Of a stretch of 64,000 bases of DNA, positions 27,275 through 36,815 are shown piece by piece (position 1 is the first letter of the stretch; each line of letters opens with the position of its first letter). Source of the DNA: Bifidobacterium mellis. GTDB taxonomy: Bacteria; Actinomycetota; Actinomycetes; Actinomycetales; Bifidobacteriaceae. The position numbers and the translations under genes were made by a program. The notes beneath the pieces were generated by a model, which ran no database searches, was not told the DNA's origin, and saw nothing but the letters and a program-made list of their open reading frames with translations. Location of the stretch: NCBI RefSeq assembly GCF_000967265.1, contig NZ_KQ033885.1, positions 1 to 64,000 on the forward strand, in the 5' to 3' direction.

Positions 27275-28987
27275 GTGACTGCTTCATCCATGCCCGATTC
27301 CAATCCTTCCGATTCCGGCCAATCCGCCGTAGAAAGTATGACCTTCGACCGGCTGGGGGTGCCTGAACCCTTGGTACGCGTCCTGCGCAAGGACGGCAAG
27401 ACCAGCGCCTTCCCCATCCAGCGGGACACTCTGCCTGATGCCCTGGCTGGCCGTGACATCCTGGGACGGGGCCGGACCGGTTCCGGCAAGACCCTGGCTT
27501 TCAGCATTCCTCTGGTGGCTCGACTGGCTTCCGGCGAAGGAGGACGGGCCGCCCATGGCCGCGGTGGTGCCGCCGGTTCAGGCGGTCTGCCCCGCCCGCG
27601 CGGTCTTGTCCTGGCTCCCACCCGCGAGCTGGCCAATCAGATCGACGAGGTTCTCAACCCCCTGGCCCAGGCCTACGGCATGCGGACCTGCACTGTTTAC
27701 GGCGGGGTAGGCCAGGGTCGTCAGGTCGATGCGCTTCGGCGCGGTGCCAGGATCGTGGTGGCCTGCCCTGGTCGCCTGGAGGATCTGCTCCGTCAGCACA
27801 AGCTCAGCCTGGAGGACGTGGAGATCGCCGTGCTGGACGAGGCCGATGAGATGGCCGACATGGGCTTCCTGCCTGCCGTGGAGCGGATCCTGGCCCAGGT
27901 TCGTCCTGGTGGTCAGCGCATGCTCTTCTCAGCCACCCTTGATCATGGAGTGGATGCCGTGGTCAAGCGCTTCCTCAAGGATCCCAAGATTCACGAGGTG
28001 GATTCGGCAACCCAGCATGTGGATCTGATGACCCACCACATCTTCGAGACGACGCAGGCTGCCAAGCACGACCTGGTCCGCACGCTGGCCGCAGGGCAGG
28101 GCAAGAGGATCCTATTCACCAGGACCAAGTTCCAAGCCAAGAAGCTGGCCAAGAATCTGATTGACAACGGCATCCCCGCCGTCCAGTTGCACGGCAACCT
28201 CTCCCAGGGGCAGAGGGACCGGAACCTCAAGGCCTTCTCGGAAGGTCTGGTCCGGGTCATGGTGGCCACCGATGTGGCGGCCAGGGGTATGGATGTCAGT
28301 GGAGTGGATCTGGTGGTTCAGGTGGACCCTCCGGCCGACTACAAGTCCTTCCTCCACCGTTCCGGGCGTACGGCCAGGGCTGGCCACTCCGGCGACGTGG
28401 TGACGGTCGTCCTGCCCAATCAGCGGCGAGATACACGGCGGATGCTGCGTATGGCCCATATAGATGCCAAGCCGGTCGGAGTCACGGCCAACTCCCAGGA
28501 GGTGGGCGATCTTGTGGGACCCCACGCCCCCCTGGTTGAGGGCTGGTCCTTGGAGGCCGCCATAGCTGAAAGCCGAGGACCACAGGACCGCAAGCAGGCC
28601 GGTTCTCGTGGTCGTCGATCCGGTGGGCCCGCCCGCAGGAGACGGGGATACGATCGGTTCGACAGGCGGCCGAGGGGCTCTGGCCGGCAATCTGATGGTG
28701 AAGAAGGGAGAAATCCCCGTCGCAAGTGGGCTGACGGGCTTGACGAGGATCGTCCCTTCGACGGGCGCAGGCGGCATGGCCATGCTGACTCCAATCATGC
28801 CGTCCAAGCCGGTGGCCATCGAGGCAGGGGCAATCGTGGCCGTGCGGGCGAAGCCCGTGCGCGGGGTCGCCACGATGGCGGTCGTTTCGACGACGGCGGC
28901 CGCACCTACCGCAACGGTGATCACAGGCATGGCGGAGGCAGGCGGAGGCGGGACAATAATCCCTTCCGTAAGGTCAAGTCCCACTGA
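27275..28987 (+). CDS. DEAD-box ATP-dependent RNA helicase
   Basis: A 570-residue RNA helicase. Ordered motifs are: Q-motif (FPIQRDTLP near 48), GRTGSGKT (Walker A, about 66), APTRELANQ (Ia), DEADEMADMGF (II, about 188), SATLD (III), VATDVAARGMD (V) and HRSGRTARAG (VI, about 365). The C-terminal 150 residues are basic and RG/RRG/DRR-rich, an RNA-binding tail as in CsdA/RhlE-type proteins. It likely unwinds structured mRNA or assists ribosome assembly, often in the cold. The GTG start has AAAGG upstream. The gene stands alone after the chaperone operon; its stop nearly meets the convergent LacI gene. Confidence 0.93.
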   Translation: MTASSMPDSNPSDSGQSAVESMTFDRLGVPEPLVRVLRKDGKTSAFPIQRDTLPDALAGRDILGRGRTGSGKTLAFSIPLVARLASGEGGRAAHGRGGAAGSGGLPRPRGLVLAPTRELANQIDEVLNPLAQAYGMRTCTVYGGVGQGRQVDALRRGARIVVACPGRLEDLLRQHKLSLEDVEIAVLDEADEMADMGFLPAVERILAQVRPGGQRMLFSATLDHGVDAVVKRFLKDPKIHEVDSATQHVDLMTHHIFETTQAAKHDLVRTLAAGQGKRILFTRTKFQAKKLAKNLIDNGIPAVQLHGNLSQGQRDRNLKAFSEGLVRVMVATDVAARGMDVSGVDLVVQVDPPADYKSFLHRSGRTARAGHSGDVVTVVLPNQRRDTRRMLRMAHIDAKPVGVTANSQEVGDLVGPHAPLVEGWSLEAAIAESRGPQDRKQAGSRGRRSGGPARRRRGYDRFDRRPRGSGRQSDGEEGRNPRRKWADGLDEDRPFDGRRRHGHADSNHAVQAGGHRGRGNRGRAGEARARGRHDGGRFDDGGRTYRNGDHRHGGGRRRRDNNPFRKVKSH

Positions 28988-29005
28988 CTGGTAAGACCGC
29001 ATGGG

Positions 29006-30118
29006 TCAGACCATGGTCCCCTCGCAGCTCTCCCGGAGTTGGACCTGTACAGGGAGTTCGGTGGAGATGGGCGGGCACTCCGGTGAGCCCAGGCGCCTGA
29101 CCAGGGTGGAGACGGCGGCCCGGCCCAGATTAACCATGGGCTGGCGGACTGTGGTCAAGCGGGGTTGGGAGACGGAGGCCTCCTTGATTCCGTCGAACCC
29201 GGTGACGATGACTTGGTCGGGAACGCTGATACCCGCATCTGACAGGGCTCTCAGGACCCCAAGCGCCATCTGGTCGTTGGCACACACCAGGGCTTGGGGG
29301 AGAGTGCCCTGCCTGGCCAGGCTGGCGGCGATCTGGTAGGCGACGGACTGGGAGAATTGCCCCCTGTAGATTGGCGCGGCGGAGGGCTCCAGCCCCTCTG
29401 ACTTCAGACCCTCACAGAACCCTTCGTAGCGTTTGCCATTGTCTGGAGAATCATCCATGCCCGTCATGTAAGCCATCCGCCGCACCTGGTGTTTCTCGAA
29501 CAGGTGCCTGACCAGGGTGTACATGCCCTTGCGGTTGCTCACGCGGACCAAGTCGAATTCGCTTTCCTGGTTGACCGGGGCATTGGCGATCATGACCACG
29601 GGCAGGCGTTTGCGCAGGAAGGCCAGGACGCTATCAGGCACGGACCTTGCCAGGACAATCAGGCCGTCCACCTTTTCCGACATACTGTTGATCAGTTGGG
29701 GAATGTCGCCATCTTTCCCCTTCAATCCGATGCTGACCATGAGGCTTAGGCCCTGCCGCCAGGATTCCAGTTCGCACCCCCTCAAGACCTCGTCGAAGTA
29801 GAGGGAATCCGAATTGTTCTCCTGGGCGTGGGGTGGGTCGAAGACTATGTCGGCGGCATCCTCACTGACCAGTTCGAAGTCGCCGATCTGGTCCAATTGG
29901 TCGATGTTGGGCAGAAAGAGGCCTATGGTATTGGTCCGCCGGGCGGCCAGGCTTCGTGCACTGCCGCTTGGTAGGTAGCCCAGGAGATTTATGGCCTCGA
30001 GCACGGTCTGTCTGGTTTCGGGCCTCACCCTCTCCGGGGTGCGCAGGACCCTGGAGACGGTGGCTATGGATACGTCGGCCTCGCGGGCGACATCGTAGAC
30101 GGTCGGTTTCCTTGCCAT
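29006..30118 (-). CDS. LacI-family regulator of the Opp-type beta-glucoside cluster
   Basis: A 370-residue repressor. The HTH (PTVYDVAREADVSIATVSRV, recognition helix at about 15-25) starts six residues in; the hinge is LPSGSARSLAARRT. The effector domain contains VDGLIVLARSVPD, TGMDDSPDNGKRYEGF and VTGFDGIKEASVSQPRLTTV, a normal LacI layout with an insert near residue 90-105. Start at 30118 has GAGGGAAAG upstream; the longer frame to 30226 would run through its promoter. It is divergent from the importer operon, with three LacI-type boxes in the gap, so it probably represses both. The ligand is presumably a beta-gluco-oligosaccharide or a breakdown product. Confidence 0.88.
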   Translation of the reverse strand: MARKPTVYDVAREADVSIATVSRVLRTPERVRPETRQTVLEAINLLGYLPSGSARSLAARRTNTIGLFLPNIDQLDQIGDFELVSEDAADIVFDPPHAQENNSDSLYFDEVLRGCELESWRQGLSLMVSIGLKGKDGDIPQLINSMSEKVDGLIVLARSVPDSVLAFLRKRLPVVMIANAPVNQESEFDLVRVSNRKGMYTLVRHLFEKHQVRRMAYMTGMDDSPDNGKRYEGFCEGLKSEGLEPSAAPIYRGQFSQSVAYQIAASLARQGTLPQALVCANDQMALGVLRALSDAGISVPDQVIVTGFDGIKEASVSQPRLTTVRQPMVNLGRAAVSTLVRRLGSPECPPISTELPVQVQLRESCEGTMV

Positions 30119-30454
30119 CCGCTTTCCCTCTTTCATACATCTCATACAGCATATCATCGAAACGTGTGATTGACCGCGTGATTTGATAGCGCTAACATTA
30201 TTTCTTTTATCCGGTAATGAGGGCAACTATATCTAGTAATCTAAGGGAAAGCATACGCTTAAAATCCTATGACAGGAGCAGATTTGCGCATTCTAATGTA
30301 AGCGCATACACTAGAAAGTGCGATGGTCGATCCGGTCCCGTCACAGGAAGCCGTGCAGGTTCGGGAGTCCACCCGTGCATGCACGGTGCCGACTGCACCC
30401 AGATGGCAGAGGACGGATTTGGCCCGTGAATGTCAATGCGGACAAAGGAGACAT
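30119..30454. promoter_or_regulatory. Divergent control region with three LacI boxes
   Basis: Three boxes centred on GCG are seen: TGATAGCGCTAACA (30184-30197), GCATACGCTTAA (30251-30262, reversed orientation) and TGTAAGCGCATACA (30297-30310). The last overlaps the -10 of a promoter for the importer (TTGCGC 30284-30289, 17 bases, TACACT 30307-30312). AAAGGAG precedes the ATG at 30455. The first lies close to the regulator gene, suggesting autoregulation. Confidence 0.62.
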
Positions 30455-32101
30455 ATGAGACGGAAAACAGTGGCGGTGAGGATCCTTGCAACACTGGTTG
30501 CAGGGGCCACCCTCCTGGGACTGGGGGCGTGCGGAAGTAAGTCCGGAGCAACGCAGCAGGCTGCCGCAGGCAATCAGATCCTCTTCGGCGGTGACAGTGG
30601 CAGTCCAACTTTCACCCGTAATTTCAACCCATTCTCGACCAGCAAGAGGATAGGCATCAACTTCATCTACGAACCCCTCGAGGTGGTCAACAGCCTCGAT
30701 GGGACCTCAACCCCCTTCCTGGCCAGCGGGCATAAGATCGTGGACCCCAAGACAGTCGAGTTCCAGATTCGTGACGGGGTCAAGTGGAGCGACGGCAAGC
30801 CCTTCTCGGCGCAGGACGTGGTCTTCACCTTCAACCTGGTCAAGAAGGATGCGGCCATGGACTCCCTGGGGGTCTGGCAGCACATCTCCTCCCTTGAGGC
30901 CTCAGGGTCCAAAGTGACCTTCCAGTTCAAGGACAACGATGTGCCTGCGGTGTCGATCGTCAGTCAGCAGAACATCGTCCCGGAGCACATCTGGAAGGGT
31001 GTGAAGGACCCCCTCAAGTGGACCAATGAGAACCCCGTCGGGACCGGCCCGTATAAGCTGGACACCTTCAAGCCCAACCAGTACACCCTGGCGAAGAACA
31101 AGGACTACTGGCAGGCCGGGAAGGTTGCGGCCGACACCATCGTTCTGCCCGCCTCCAACAAGCAGCTGGACCTGGTCAACAAGAAGTATGACTGGGCCTA
31201 CTCCTTCATCAACAACGTGGACAAGACCTGGGTGGGCGCCGACAAGCAGCACAACCACTACTGGTTCCCTCCGGGGGGTACGGTCTCCCTTTACCCGAAC
31301 CTGACCAAGGCCCCCTTCAGCGACGTGAACTTCCGTAAGGGCCTCAGCTATGCCCTTGACCGCGACAAGATCGCCAAGGATGCCGAGGAGGGCTATGTGG
31401 ACGGTGCCACCCAGACCGGCCTCATCCTGCCCAACCATGACAAGTGGGTCAACGATTCCATTCCCAACAAGGGGAAGGTCTCCCAGGACGAGGCCCAGTC
31501 CCTGGAGTACTTTGCCAAGGCCGGCTACAAGAAGCAGGGCGACCAGTTGGTGGATTCCAACGGCAAGCAGCTCGAGGTCAACATCACCGTGCCCAGCGGC
31601 TACACCGACTGGCTGCGCGGGGTGCAGACCATGCAGGGCCAGCTGACCAAGCTGGGTATAGCCGTCAAGCTCACCCAGCCCCAGCCCGCCGCATACACAC
31701 AGGCGCAGAACAACGGCGACTATGACCTCCTGATCTCCTCCTTCGGAGGCACCGGCAGCGTCTTCCAGGATTACAACGGCTTGCTCAACAGTGAGTTCGC
31801 GGTTCCTGTGGGTCAGTCGGCCAACGCCAACTTCGAGCGCTACAAGAACCCCAAGGCCGATGAACTCCTGGCCCAGCTCAAGCAGGCGGCCGATGAGAAG
31901 TCCCAGAAGGACATAGTCGACCAGCTCCAGCAGATCGTCTACGACGATGTGCCTGTGATCGGTCTCTTCTACGGCGGTCTCTGGGGCCTGTTCAGCACAC
32001 GGAACTACACGGGTTGGCCCAGTGAGGACGACCCCTACACCTCACCCAGCACCTGGACCCAGTCGGTCCTCATGGTGGTAACCCATATCAAGAAGGCCTG
32101 A
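30455..32101 (+). CDS. Opp-type (family 5) solute-binding lipoprotein
   Basis: A 548-residue extracellular binding protein of the peptide/nickel/oligosaccharide class. The signal ends in the lipobox LGAC at about residues 23-26. Family 5 marks include KTVEFQIRDGVKWSDGKPFS near 105 (split), DVVFTFNLVKK, NPVGTGPYKLD near 198 and FRKGLSYALDRDKIAKDAEEG near 295. Family 5 proteins can carry peptides or, as shown for Thermotoga, cello- and xylo-oligosaccharides. Context here (LacI regulator, GH94, GH1) favours a beta-gluco-oligosaccharide. AAAGGAG precedes the ATG; the longer frame from 30323 is in the promoter region. Confidence 0.9.
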   Translation: MRRKTVAVRILATLVAGATLLGLGACGSKSGATQQAAAGNQILFGGDSGSPTFTRNFNPFSTSKRIGINFIYEPLEVVNSLDGTSTPFLASGHKIVDPKTVEFQIRDGVKWSDGKPFSAQDVVFTFNLVKKDAAMDSLGVWQHISSLEASGSKVTFQFKDNDVPAVSIVSQQNIVPEHIWKGVKDPLKWTNENPVGTGPYKLDTFKPNQYTLAKNKDYWQAGKVAADTIVLPASNKQLDLVNKKYDWAYSFINNVDKTWVGADKQHNHYWFPPGGTVSLYPNLTKAPFSDVNFRKGLSYALDRDKIAKDAEEGYVDGATQTGLILPNHDKWVNDSIPNKGKVSQDEAQSLEYFAKAGYKKQGDQLVDSNGKQLEVNITVPSGYTDWLRGVQTMQGQLTKLGIAVKLTQPQPAAYTQAQNNGDYDLLISSFGGTGSVFQDYNGLLNSEFAVPVGQSANANFERYKNPKADELLAQLKQAADEKSQKDIVDQLQQIVYDDVPVIGLFYGGLWGLFSTRNYTGWPSEDDPYTSPSTWTQSVLMVVTHIKKA

Positions 32102-32233
32102 GAGGCCGGGCCCATAAGGGCAGAAGGGGAGCGGGCTGGTTCGGTGGCGGTCCTGCCGGGCCGTCGGGACAGCCAGTCCCTCCTGGCCTGCCTACTGGGC
32201 CGCCCCCGCCCCTGACGGATGAAAGGTCGTCAC

Positions 32234-33214
32234 GTGCGATATTTTTTCGGGAAAATTGGTCTATTCTTCGTTACCCTCTGGGCGGCCATAACCGTCAACT
32301 TCATACTGCCCAGGATGATGCCAGGCTCACCCGCCGACGCAGCCATAGCCAAGTTGTCCCAGAACGGGCCGGTCACCCCTGAGGTCAGGGCTTCCATAGA
32401 AGCCCAGCTGGGCATGCCCAAGGGCAACCTGCTCAGCCAGTACTGGCAGTATCTGGGGGATGTGGTCCACCTGAACTTTGGCGTCTCGTACAGCAACTTC
32501 CCGCAGAACGTATCGGATCTGGTGGGGGCAGCCCTTCCCTGGACCCTGACACTGGTGGGGCTGGTGACGATCATCTCCTTCATCATCGGGACCGCACTCG
32601 GGGCTCTCATGGCCTGGAAGCGGGGGACCGCCGTGGACGTGACCGGTACGATCTCCAGCTCCTTCCTTTCGGCCTTCCCCTCTTTCTGGCTGGCCCTTAT
32701 GCTCCTCTTCTTCCTCGGTTACAAGGCCGGCCTTTTCCCGACCTCCGGCGCTTACTCGTCCACCGCAATACCCAACTTCTCGATGGACTTCATATCCGAT
32801 GCCGTGGAGCACTCCATACTGCCGGCCCTGACCATCCTGCTGACCTCCCTGGGCAGCTATGTGATGGGCATGCGCAACACCATGATCAACACATTGGGTG
32901 ATGACTACGTCACCTTCGCCGAGGCCAACGGCCTGCGCCAACGGACGGTCATGCTCAAGTACGCGGCCAGGAATGCCCTCCTTCCCAACCTGACCTCCTT
33001 CGGCCTGGTACTGGGCGGCGTGGTCGGCGGTTCCCTCCTGGTCGAGCAGGTCTTCAATTACCCGGGGGTCGGCCTCCTCCTCTACCAGGCCGTGACCAAC
33101 CAGGACTACCCCCTGATGCAGGCCATCTTCCTGATGATCACCATCAGCGTGTTGGTGGCCAACTTCATCGTGGACATTCTTTACGGGGTCCTTGACCCGA
33201 GGACGAGGAGGTGA
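32234..33214 (+). CDS. Opp-type ABC permease (OppB/DppB)
   Basis: A 326-residue permease with six hydrophobic segments, the first at about residues 5-25 (IGLFFVTLWAAITVNFILP). The conserved loop TFAEANGLRQRTVMLKYAARNALLP near 232-256 (split) and the C-terminal DILYGVLDPRTRR are typical of OppB. The GTG at 32234 is preferred because AAAGG lies eight bases upstream; the ATG five codons earlier has no site. The preceding 130-base gap after the binding-protein gene is GC-rich. It forms the channel with the OppC-type protein encoded next. Confidence 0.88.
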   Translation: MRYFFGKIGLFFVTLWAAITVNFILPRMMPGSPADAAIAKLSQNGPVTPEVRASIEAQLGMPKGNLLSQYWQYLGDVVHLNFGVSYSNFPQNVSDLVGAALPWTLTLVGLVTIISFIIGTALGALMAWKRGTAVDVTGTISSSFLSAFPSFWLALMLLFFLGYKAGLFPTSGAYSSTAIPNFSMDFISDAVEHSILPALTILLTSLGSYVMGMRNTMINTLGDDYVTFAEANGLRQRTVMLKYAARNALLPNLTSFGLVLGGVVGGSLLVEQVFNYPGVGLLLYQAVTNQDYPLMQAIFLMITISVLVANFIVDILYGVLDPRTRR

Positions 33215-33219
33215 GGGCG

Positions 33220-34188
33220 ATGACGAACAGCATCGTCAGCACAGGGATGCAGACTTCCGCACACGGGAATGGGAATGACCCCCAAGGGCCGCAGGCCCCT
33301 ACCGCCAGGGGCCAGAATCCTGTCCTCCGGGCCCTGGAGGTGATAGGCAAGGGGTTCAAGACGGTCTGGGAGGTGCCCAAGGCCAGGTTCGGCCTGGTCC
33401 TGTTGGCTCTGATCGTCCTTTCGGCCCTGTTTGCCCCTTGGCTCAGCCCCTATGATCCAAAGGCCGGCGATTTCGAGGCCAGCATCGGACCCAGCGCCCA
33501 GCACTGGCTGGGTACCACCAGCAACGGGCAGGACGTCCTCTCCCAGCTCCTGTGGGGCGGGAGGGTCTCCGTCATGGTGGCCATGGTCTCCGGCCTCCTA
33601 TCCACCTGCATAGCCGTGTTGGTGGGCCTGAGCTGGGGCTACATCCGCTCATTCGCCGGGGAGTTCGTCGGTTTCATCGTCAACCTCTTCCTGGTCATCC
33701 CCTCCCTCCCCCTGATGATCATCATCGCAGCCTACCTCCAGAACGGAGGCATGGGCGTAATCATACTGGTCATCGTCCTGACCGGGTGGGCCTGGGGGTC
33801 CCGGGTCCTGCGCTCGCAGACCCAGTCCCTGCGTTCCAGGGACTTCGTCACTGCAGCGGCCTTCAGCGGGGACAGCTCTTGGCGGATCATCTTCCATGAA
33901 ATCTTCCCCAACATGCTCTCCCTGATCATCAACAACTTCTTCGGTGCGGCCACCTCCGGCGCCCTGTCGGAAGCAGGCCTGGAATTCCTGGGCCTGGGCG
34001 ACTCGACCACGGTCAGCTGGGGCACCATGCTCTACTGGGCCCAGAACAACAATGTGATCCTGACCGGTCAGTGGGCACTCCTGCTGGCGCCCGGTCTCAT
34101 GGTCGCCCTCCTGGCGGTCTCCATGACCTTCATCAATTTCGGTGTGGACCGCCTGAGCAACCCCCGTCTGCGTGAAGGGAAGGCATGA
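33220..34188 (+). CDS. Opp-type ABC permease (OppC/DppC)
   Basis: A 322-residue permease with an N-terminal cytoplasmic region of about 50 residues, then six hydrophobic segments. The extracellular block LGTTSNGQDVLSQLLWGGRVS near 95 (split) and the loop SGALSEAGLEFLGLGDSTTVSWG near 250 (split) are OppC family signatures. GAGGAGGT lies seven bases before the ATG at 33220. Its stop overlaps the start of the ATPase gene by four bases. It pairs with the OppB-type subunit. Confidence 0.9.
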   Translation: MTNSIVSTGMQTSAHGNGNDPQGPQAPTARGQNPVLRALEVIGKGFKTVWEVPKARFGLVLLALIVLSALFAPWLSPYDPKAGDFEASIGPSAQHWLGTTSNGQDVLSQLLWGGRVSVMVAMVSGLLSTCIAVLVGLSWGYIRSFAGEFVGFIVNLFLVIPSLPLMIIIAAYLQNGGMGVIILVIVLTGWAWGSRVLRSQTQSLRSRDFVTAAAFSGDSSWRIIFHEIFPNMLSLIINNFFGAATSGALSEAGLEFLGLGDSTTVSWGTMLYWAQNNNVILTGQWALLLAPGLMVALLAVSMTFINFGVDRLSNPRLREGKA

Positions 34189-35855
34189 TGGAACTGCTAC
34201 GTGTCGAGAACCTGTCCGTCGAATATGACAGCCCCGACCAGGAACCGGTCAAGGCAGTCGAGGACGTGAGTTTTTCGCTGGACCAGGGTGAATTCGTGGG
34301 CCTGGTCGGTGAGTCGGGGTCGGGCAAGTCCACCCTGGGCTTCGCCGTCACACGACTCTCCAAGCCGCCGGCCCGGATCAGCAAGGGGCGCGTGCTCTTC
34401 GGGGGCAAGGACATCACCACTCTCAGCCAGGAGGAGCTCCGCAGACAGCGGTGCGGCGGATTCGCCATGGTCCTCCAGTCGGGCATGAACGCCTTGAACC
34501 CGGTGCGGACCGTCCGCAAGCACTTCGTGGACATATACAAGGCGCACGGGAACGTGGAGAAGAAGGACTATGAGGCCCATTCCAGGCAGCTTGTAGAGAA
34601 GGTTGGTCTGCAGGACTCCGTGCTTGACGCCTACCCGGGCGAACTGTCGGGCGGCATGAGGCAGAGGGTCTCCATATCCCTGGCCCTGGCCTTGGAGCCC
34701 AAGCTCATGGTCTTCGACGAGCCGACCACCGCACTGGACGTCCTGGTCCAGCACGAGGTGATGGGGACCATCCGAGAGCTGCAGAAACAGGAGGGCTTCA
34801 CCGCCATCCTGATCAGCCACGACCTAGGTGTGGTCCTTGAGTCCACCCAGAGGGTCCTGGTCATGCACAACGGACGGATCGTAGAGGATGCCCCCAGCGG
34901 GCGGATCCTGACCGATCCCCAGGACGACTACACCAAGATGCTCCTCAGCCATTATGGTGATCCCAGAGCCGAACACGTTTCAGTGCCCGGCTTGAAGCCT
35001 CGCGATGAGGCCGAGGCCTCAGGCTCGGTTGGTGGAACCACTTCGCAGACCGACGATGAGGAAGATATGACGGTCACGGTGACCGGCGTCTCCAAAATCT
35101 ACCCCTCCCGCAAGCGGGGTGAGGATTCGGTGACCGCCGTCGACAATGTCTCCTTCACCCTCTCCCCGGGCCAGTCCTTGGCCCTGGTGGGGGCATCCGG
35201 ATCCGGCAAGTCCACCATAGCCAAAATGCTCACCGGGGTGGAAAGGCCGACCTCAGGCAACATCACCCTGGGCGGCAGGCGGGTTGATCAGATGAAGCGG
35301 CGCAAGGATCTGAGGTCCCTGCGTTCCGACATTCAGATGATCTTCCAGGATCCCTATTCGGCCCTCAACCCCCTCCACACGGTGGAGTACACGCTGACCA
35401 GGCCCATCCTCAATTACACGGACCTGAGGGGGGACGATGCGCGCAGGCGGATGTTGGAACTGCTGGACACGGTGGGCTTGACCCCTGTGGAACAGTATGC
35501 CGCCAAACTCCCCCACCAGCTGTCGGGAGGGCAACGCCAAAGGGTGGTCATAGCCCGGGCGCTGGCCAGCAACCCCCACGTCCTGGTGGCCGATGAACCG
35601 GTCTCCATGCTGGACATGACCCTGAGGGCCGGAATCCTGGCCCTCCTAGACGACCTGAGGGTCCGGTTGAACGTGAGCATGCTCTACATCACCCACGACC
35701 TCCTGTCGGCCCGACTGATCACCGATTCGATCATGGTCCTCAACAAGGGCACGGTGGTGGAGCGGGGACGGACGGCCCAGGTTCTTCAGCACCCTGAAAA
35801 CGACTACACGATCAAGCTGCTCGACGCCATCCCCAGCCTGCGCACGCAGGCCTGA
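34185..35855 (+). CDS. Fused OppD-OppF ABC transporter ATPase
   Basis: A 556-residue protein holding two complete nucleotide-binding domains. The first has Walker A GESGSGKST (about 42-50), signature LSGGMRQR (about 150) and Walker B LMVFDEPT; the second has GASGSGKST (about 336-344), LSGGQRQR (about 446) and VLVADEPV. The linker at 265-300 is polar. Each half ends in the region HYGDPRAE / DAIPSLRT typical of Opp ATPases. Fusions of this kind energise the heterodimeric Opp channel. It overlaps the OppC gene by four bases. This is the only sugar-importer operon in the window that carries its own ATPase. Confidence 0.93.
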   Translation: MMELLRVENLSVEYDSPDQEPVKAVEDVSFSLDQGEFVGLVGESGSGKSTLGFAVTRLSKPPARISKGRVLFGGKDITTLSQEELRRQRCGGFAMVLQSGMNALNPVRTVRKHFVDIYKAHGNVEKKDYEAHSRQLVEKVGLQDSVLDAYPGELSGGMRQRVSISLALALEPKLMVFDEPTTALDVLVQHEVMGTIRELQKQEGFTAILISHDLGVVLESTQRVLVMHNGRIVEDAPSGRILTDPQDDYTKMLLSHYGDPRAEHVSVPGLKPRDEAEASGSVGGTTSQTDDEEDMTVTVTGVSKIYPSRKRGEDSVTAVDNVSFTLSPGQSLALVGASGSGKSTIAKMLTGVERPTSGNITLGGRRVDQMKRRKDLRSLRSDIQMIFQDPYSALNPLHTVEYTLTRPILNYTDLRGDDARRRMLELLDTVGLTPVEQYAAKLPHQLSGGQRQRVVIARALASNPHVLVADEPVSMLDMTLRAGILALLDDLRVRLNVSMLYITHDLLSARLITDSIMVLNKGTVVERGRTAQVLQHPENDYTIKLLDAIPSLRTQA

Positions 35856-35879
35856 GGGCAGAAAGCCACAGGAGAAACA

Positions 35880-36773
35880 ATGATATCCCACCATGTCGTG
35901 GACAGGGGTGTGCCCTTTGGGGACCTACCCCTGCCGGAGAACATCGAGGCGATGGTCATACATGCCCCCGTGGGCGACCTGACCGCCCTCCATGCCCCCA
36001 AGGGGGTAAGGGGGGTGCGGGGAGTGGCCATGATGATTCCCGGCTTCACCGGTTCCAAGGAGGACTTCTACCAGATCAGTTCCATCCTGGGAGAGGATGG
36101 TTGGGATGTCTGGTCCTACTCGCAGAGGGGGCAGGCAGACTCGGTGGCCCCTGAAGGGAGGAAGGCCTATGACAGGGGGGCCACGGCCGGTGATGCCTTG
36201 GATGTAGCCCGTATCCTGATTGAGCACACCGGGGCCAAACGGGTCCACCTCCTGGGACACAGCTTCGGCGGGGTGGTGGCCCAGGCGGCCCTCCTGGCCG
36301 ACCCTGACCTCTTTGCCAGCCTTACCCTCATGTCGTCCGGCCCCCATGGTTGGCCGGGCCGGAAGGCGGACCTGCGTCAGCGGCTCCTGGACCACCCTGG
36401 TGGGGATCTGTGGAGGCTGGATAACCCGGACAGGGCCAGCCTGCCGGACGAGGAACTGAACCCGCAGGACAGATTCCAGCGTCTTCGGGCAGAGCGGACC
36501 AGCCAGGACCAGCTCATCGGGACCATAGACCAGCTGGCCGACCTGCATGACAGGACCGAACAGCTGGCTGCCACCGGCCTGCCCATGATGGTTTTCCATG
36601 GCGAGCACGACGACTTTTCCTGGCCTCAGGACTGGCAGGCCAGAATGGCCCGCATGCTGGGCGCACGCTACGAGGTGATTGCGGGTGCCGGCCACTGTCC
36701 CAACATCGACAGGCCTGAAGAGACGGCGGCTCTACTGGACGACTTCTGGGATTCTGCGCAGGACAAACGATGA
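35880..36773 (+). CDS. Alpha/beta hydrolase
   Basis: A 297-residue cytosolic alpha/beta hydrolase. The nucleophile elbow is GHSFGG with Ser at about 128; MIPGFTGSKEDFYQIS near 60 supplies the oxyanion region, and MVFHGEHDDFSWPQDWQ near 245 and GAGHCPNIDRPEET near 270 give the catalytic Asp and His. The family covers esterases and lipases; the operon position, between an Opp-type ATPase and a GH94-like enzyme, suggests removal of an ester substituent from an imported oligosaccharide, but that is inference. AGGAGA lies before the ATG. It follows the ATPase gene after 24 bases. Confidence 0.8.
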   Translation: MISHHVVDRGVPFGDLPLPENIEAMVIHAPVGDLTALHAPKGVRGVRGVAMMIPGFTGSKEDFYQISSILGEDGWDVWSYSQRGQADSVAPEGRKAYDRGATAGDALDVARILIEHTGAKRVHLLGHSFGGVVAQAALLADPDLFASLTLMSSGPHGWPGRKADLRQRLLDHPGGDLWRLDNPDRASLPDEELNPQDRFQRLRAERTSQDQLIGTIDQLADLHDRTEQLAATGLPMMVFHGEHDDFSWPQDWQARMARMLGARYEVIAGAGHCPNIDRPEETAALLDDFWDSAQDKR

Positions 36774-36815
36774 ACTTCAGCAGGAACAAGCCTATTAGCA
36801 ACGAAAGCGGAGAAG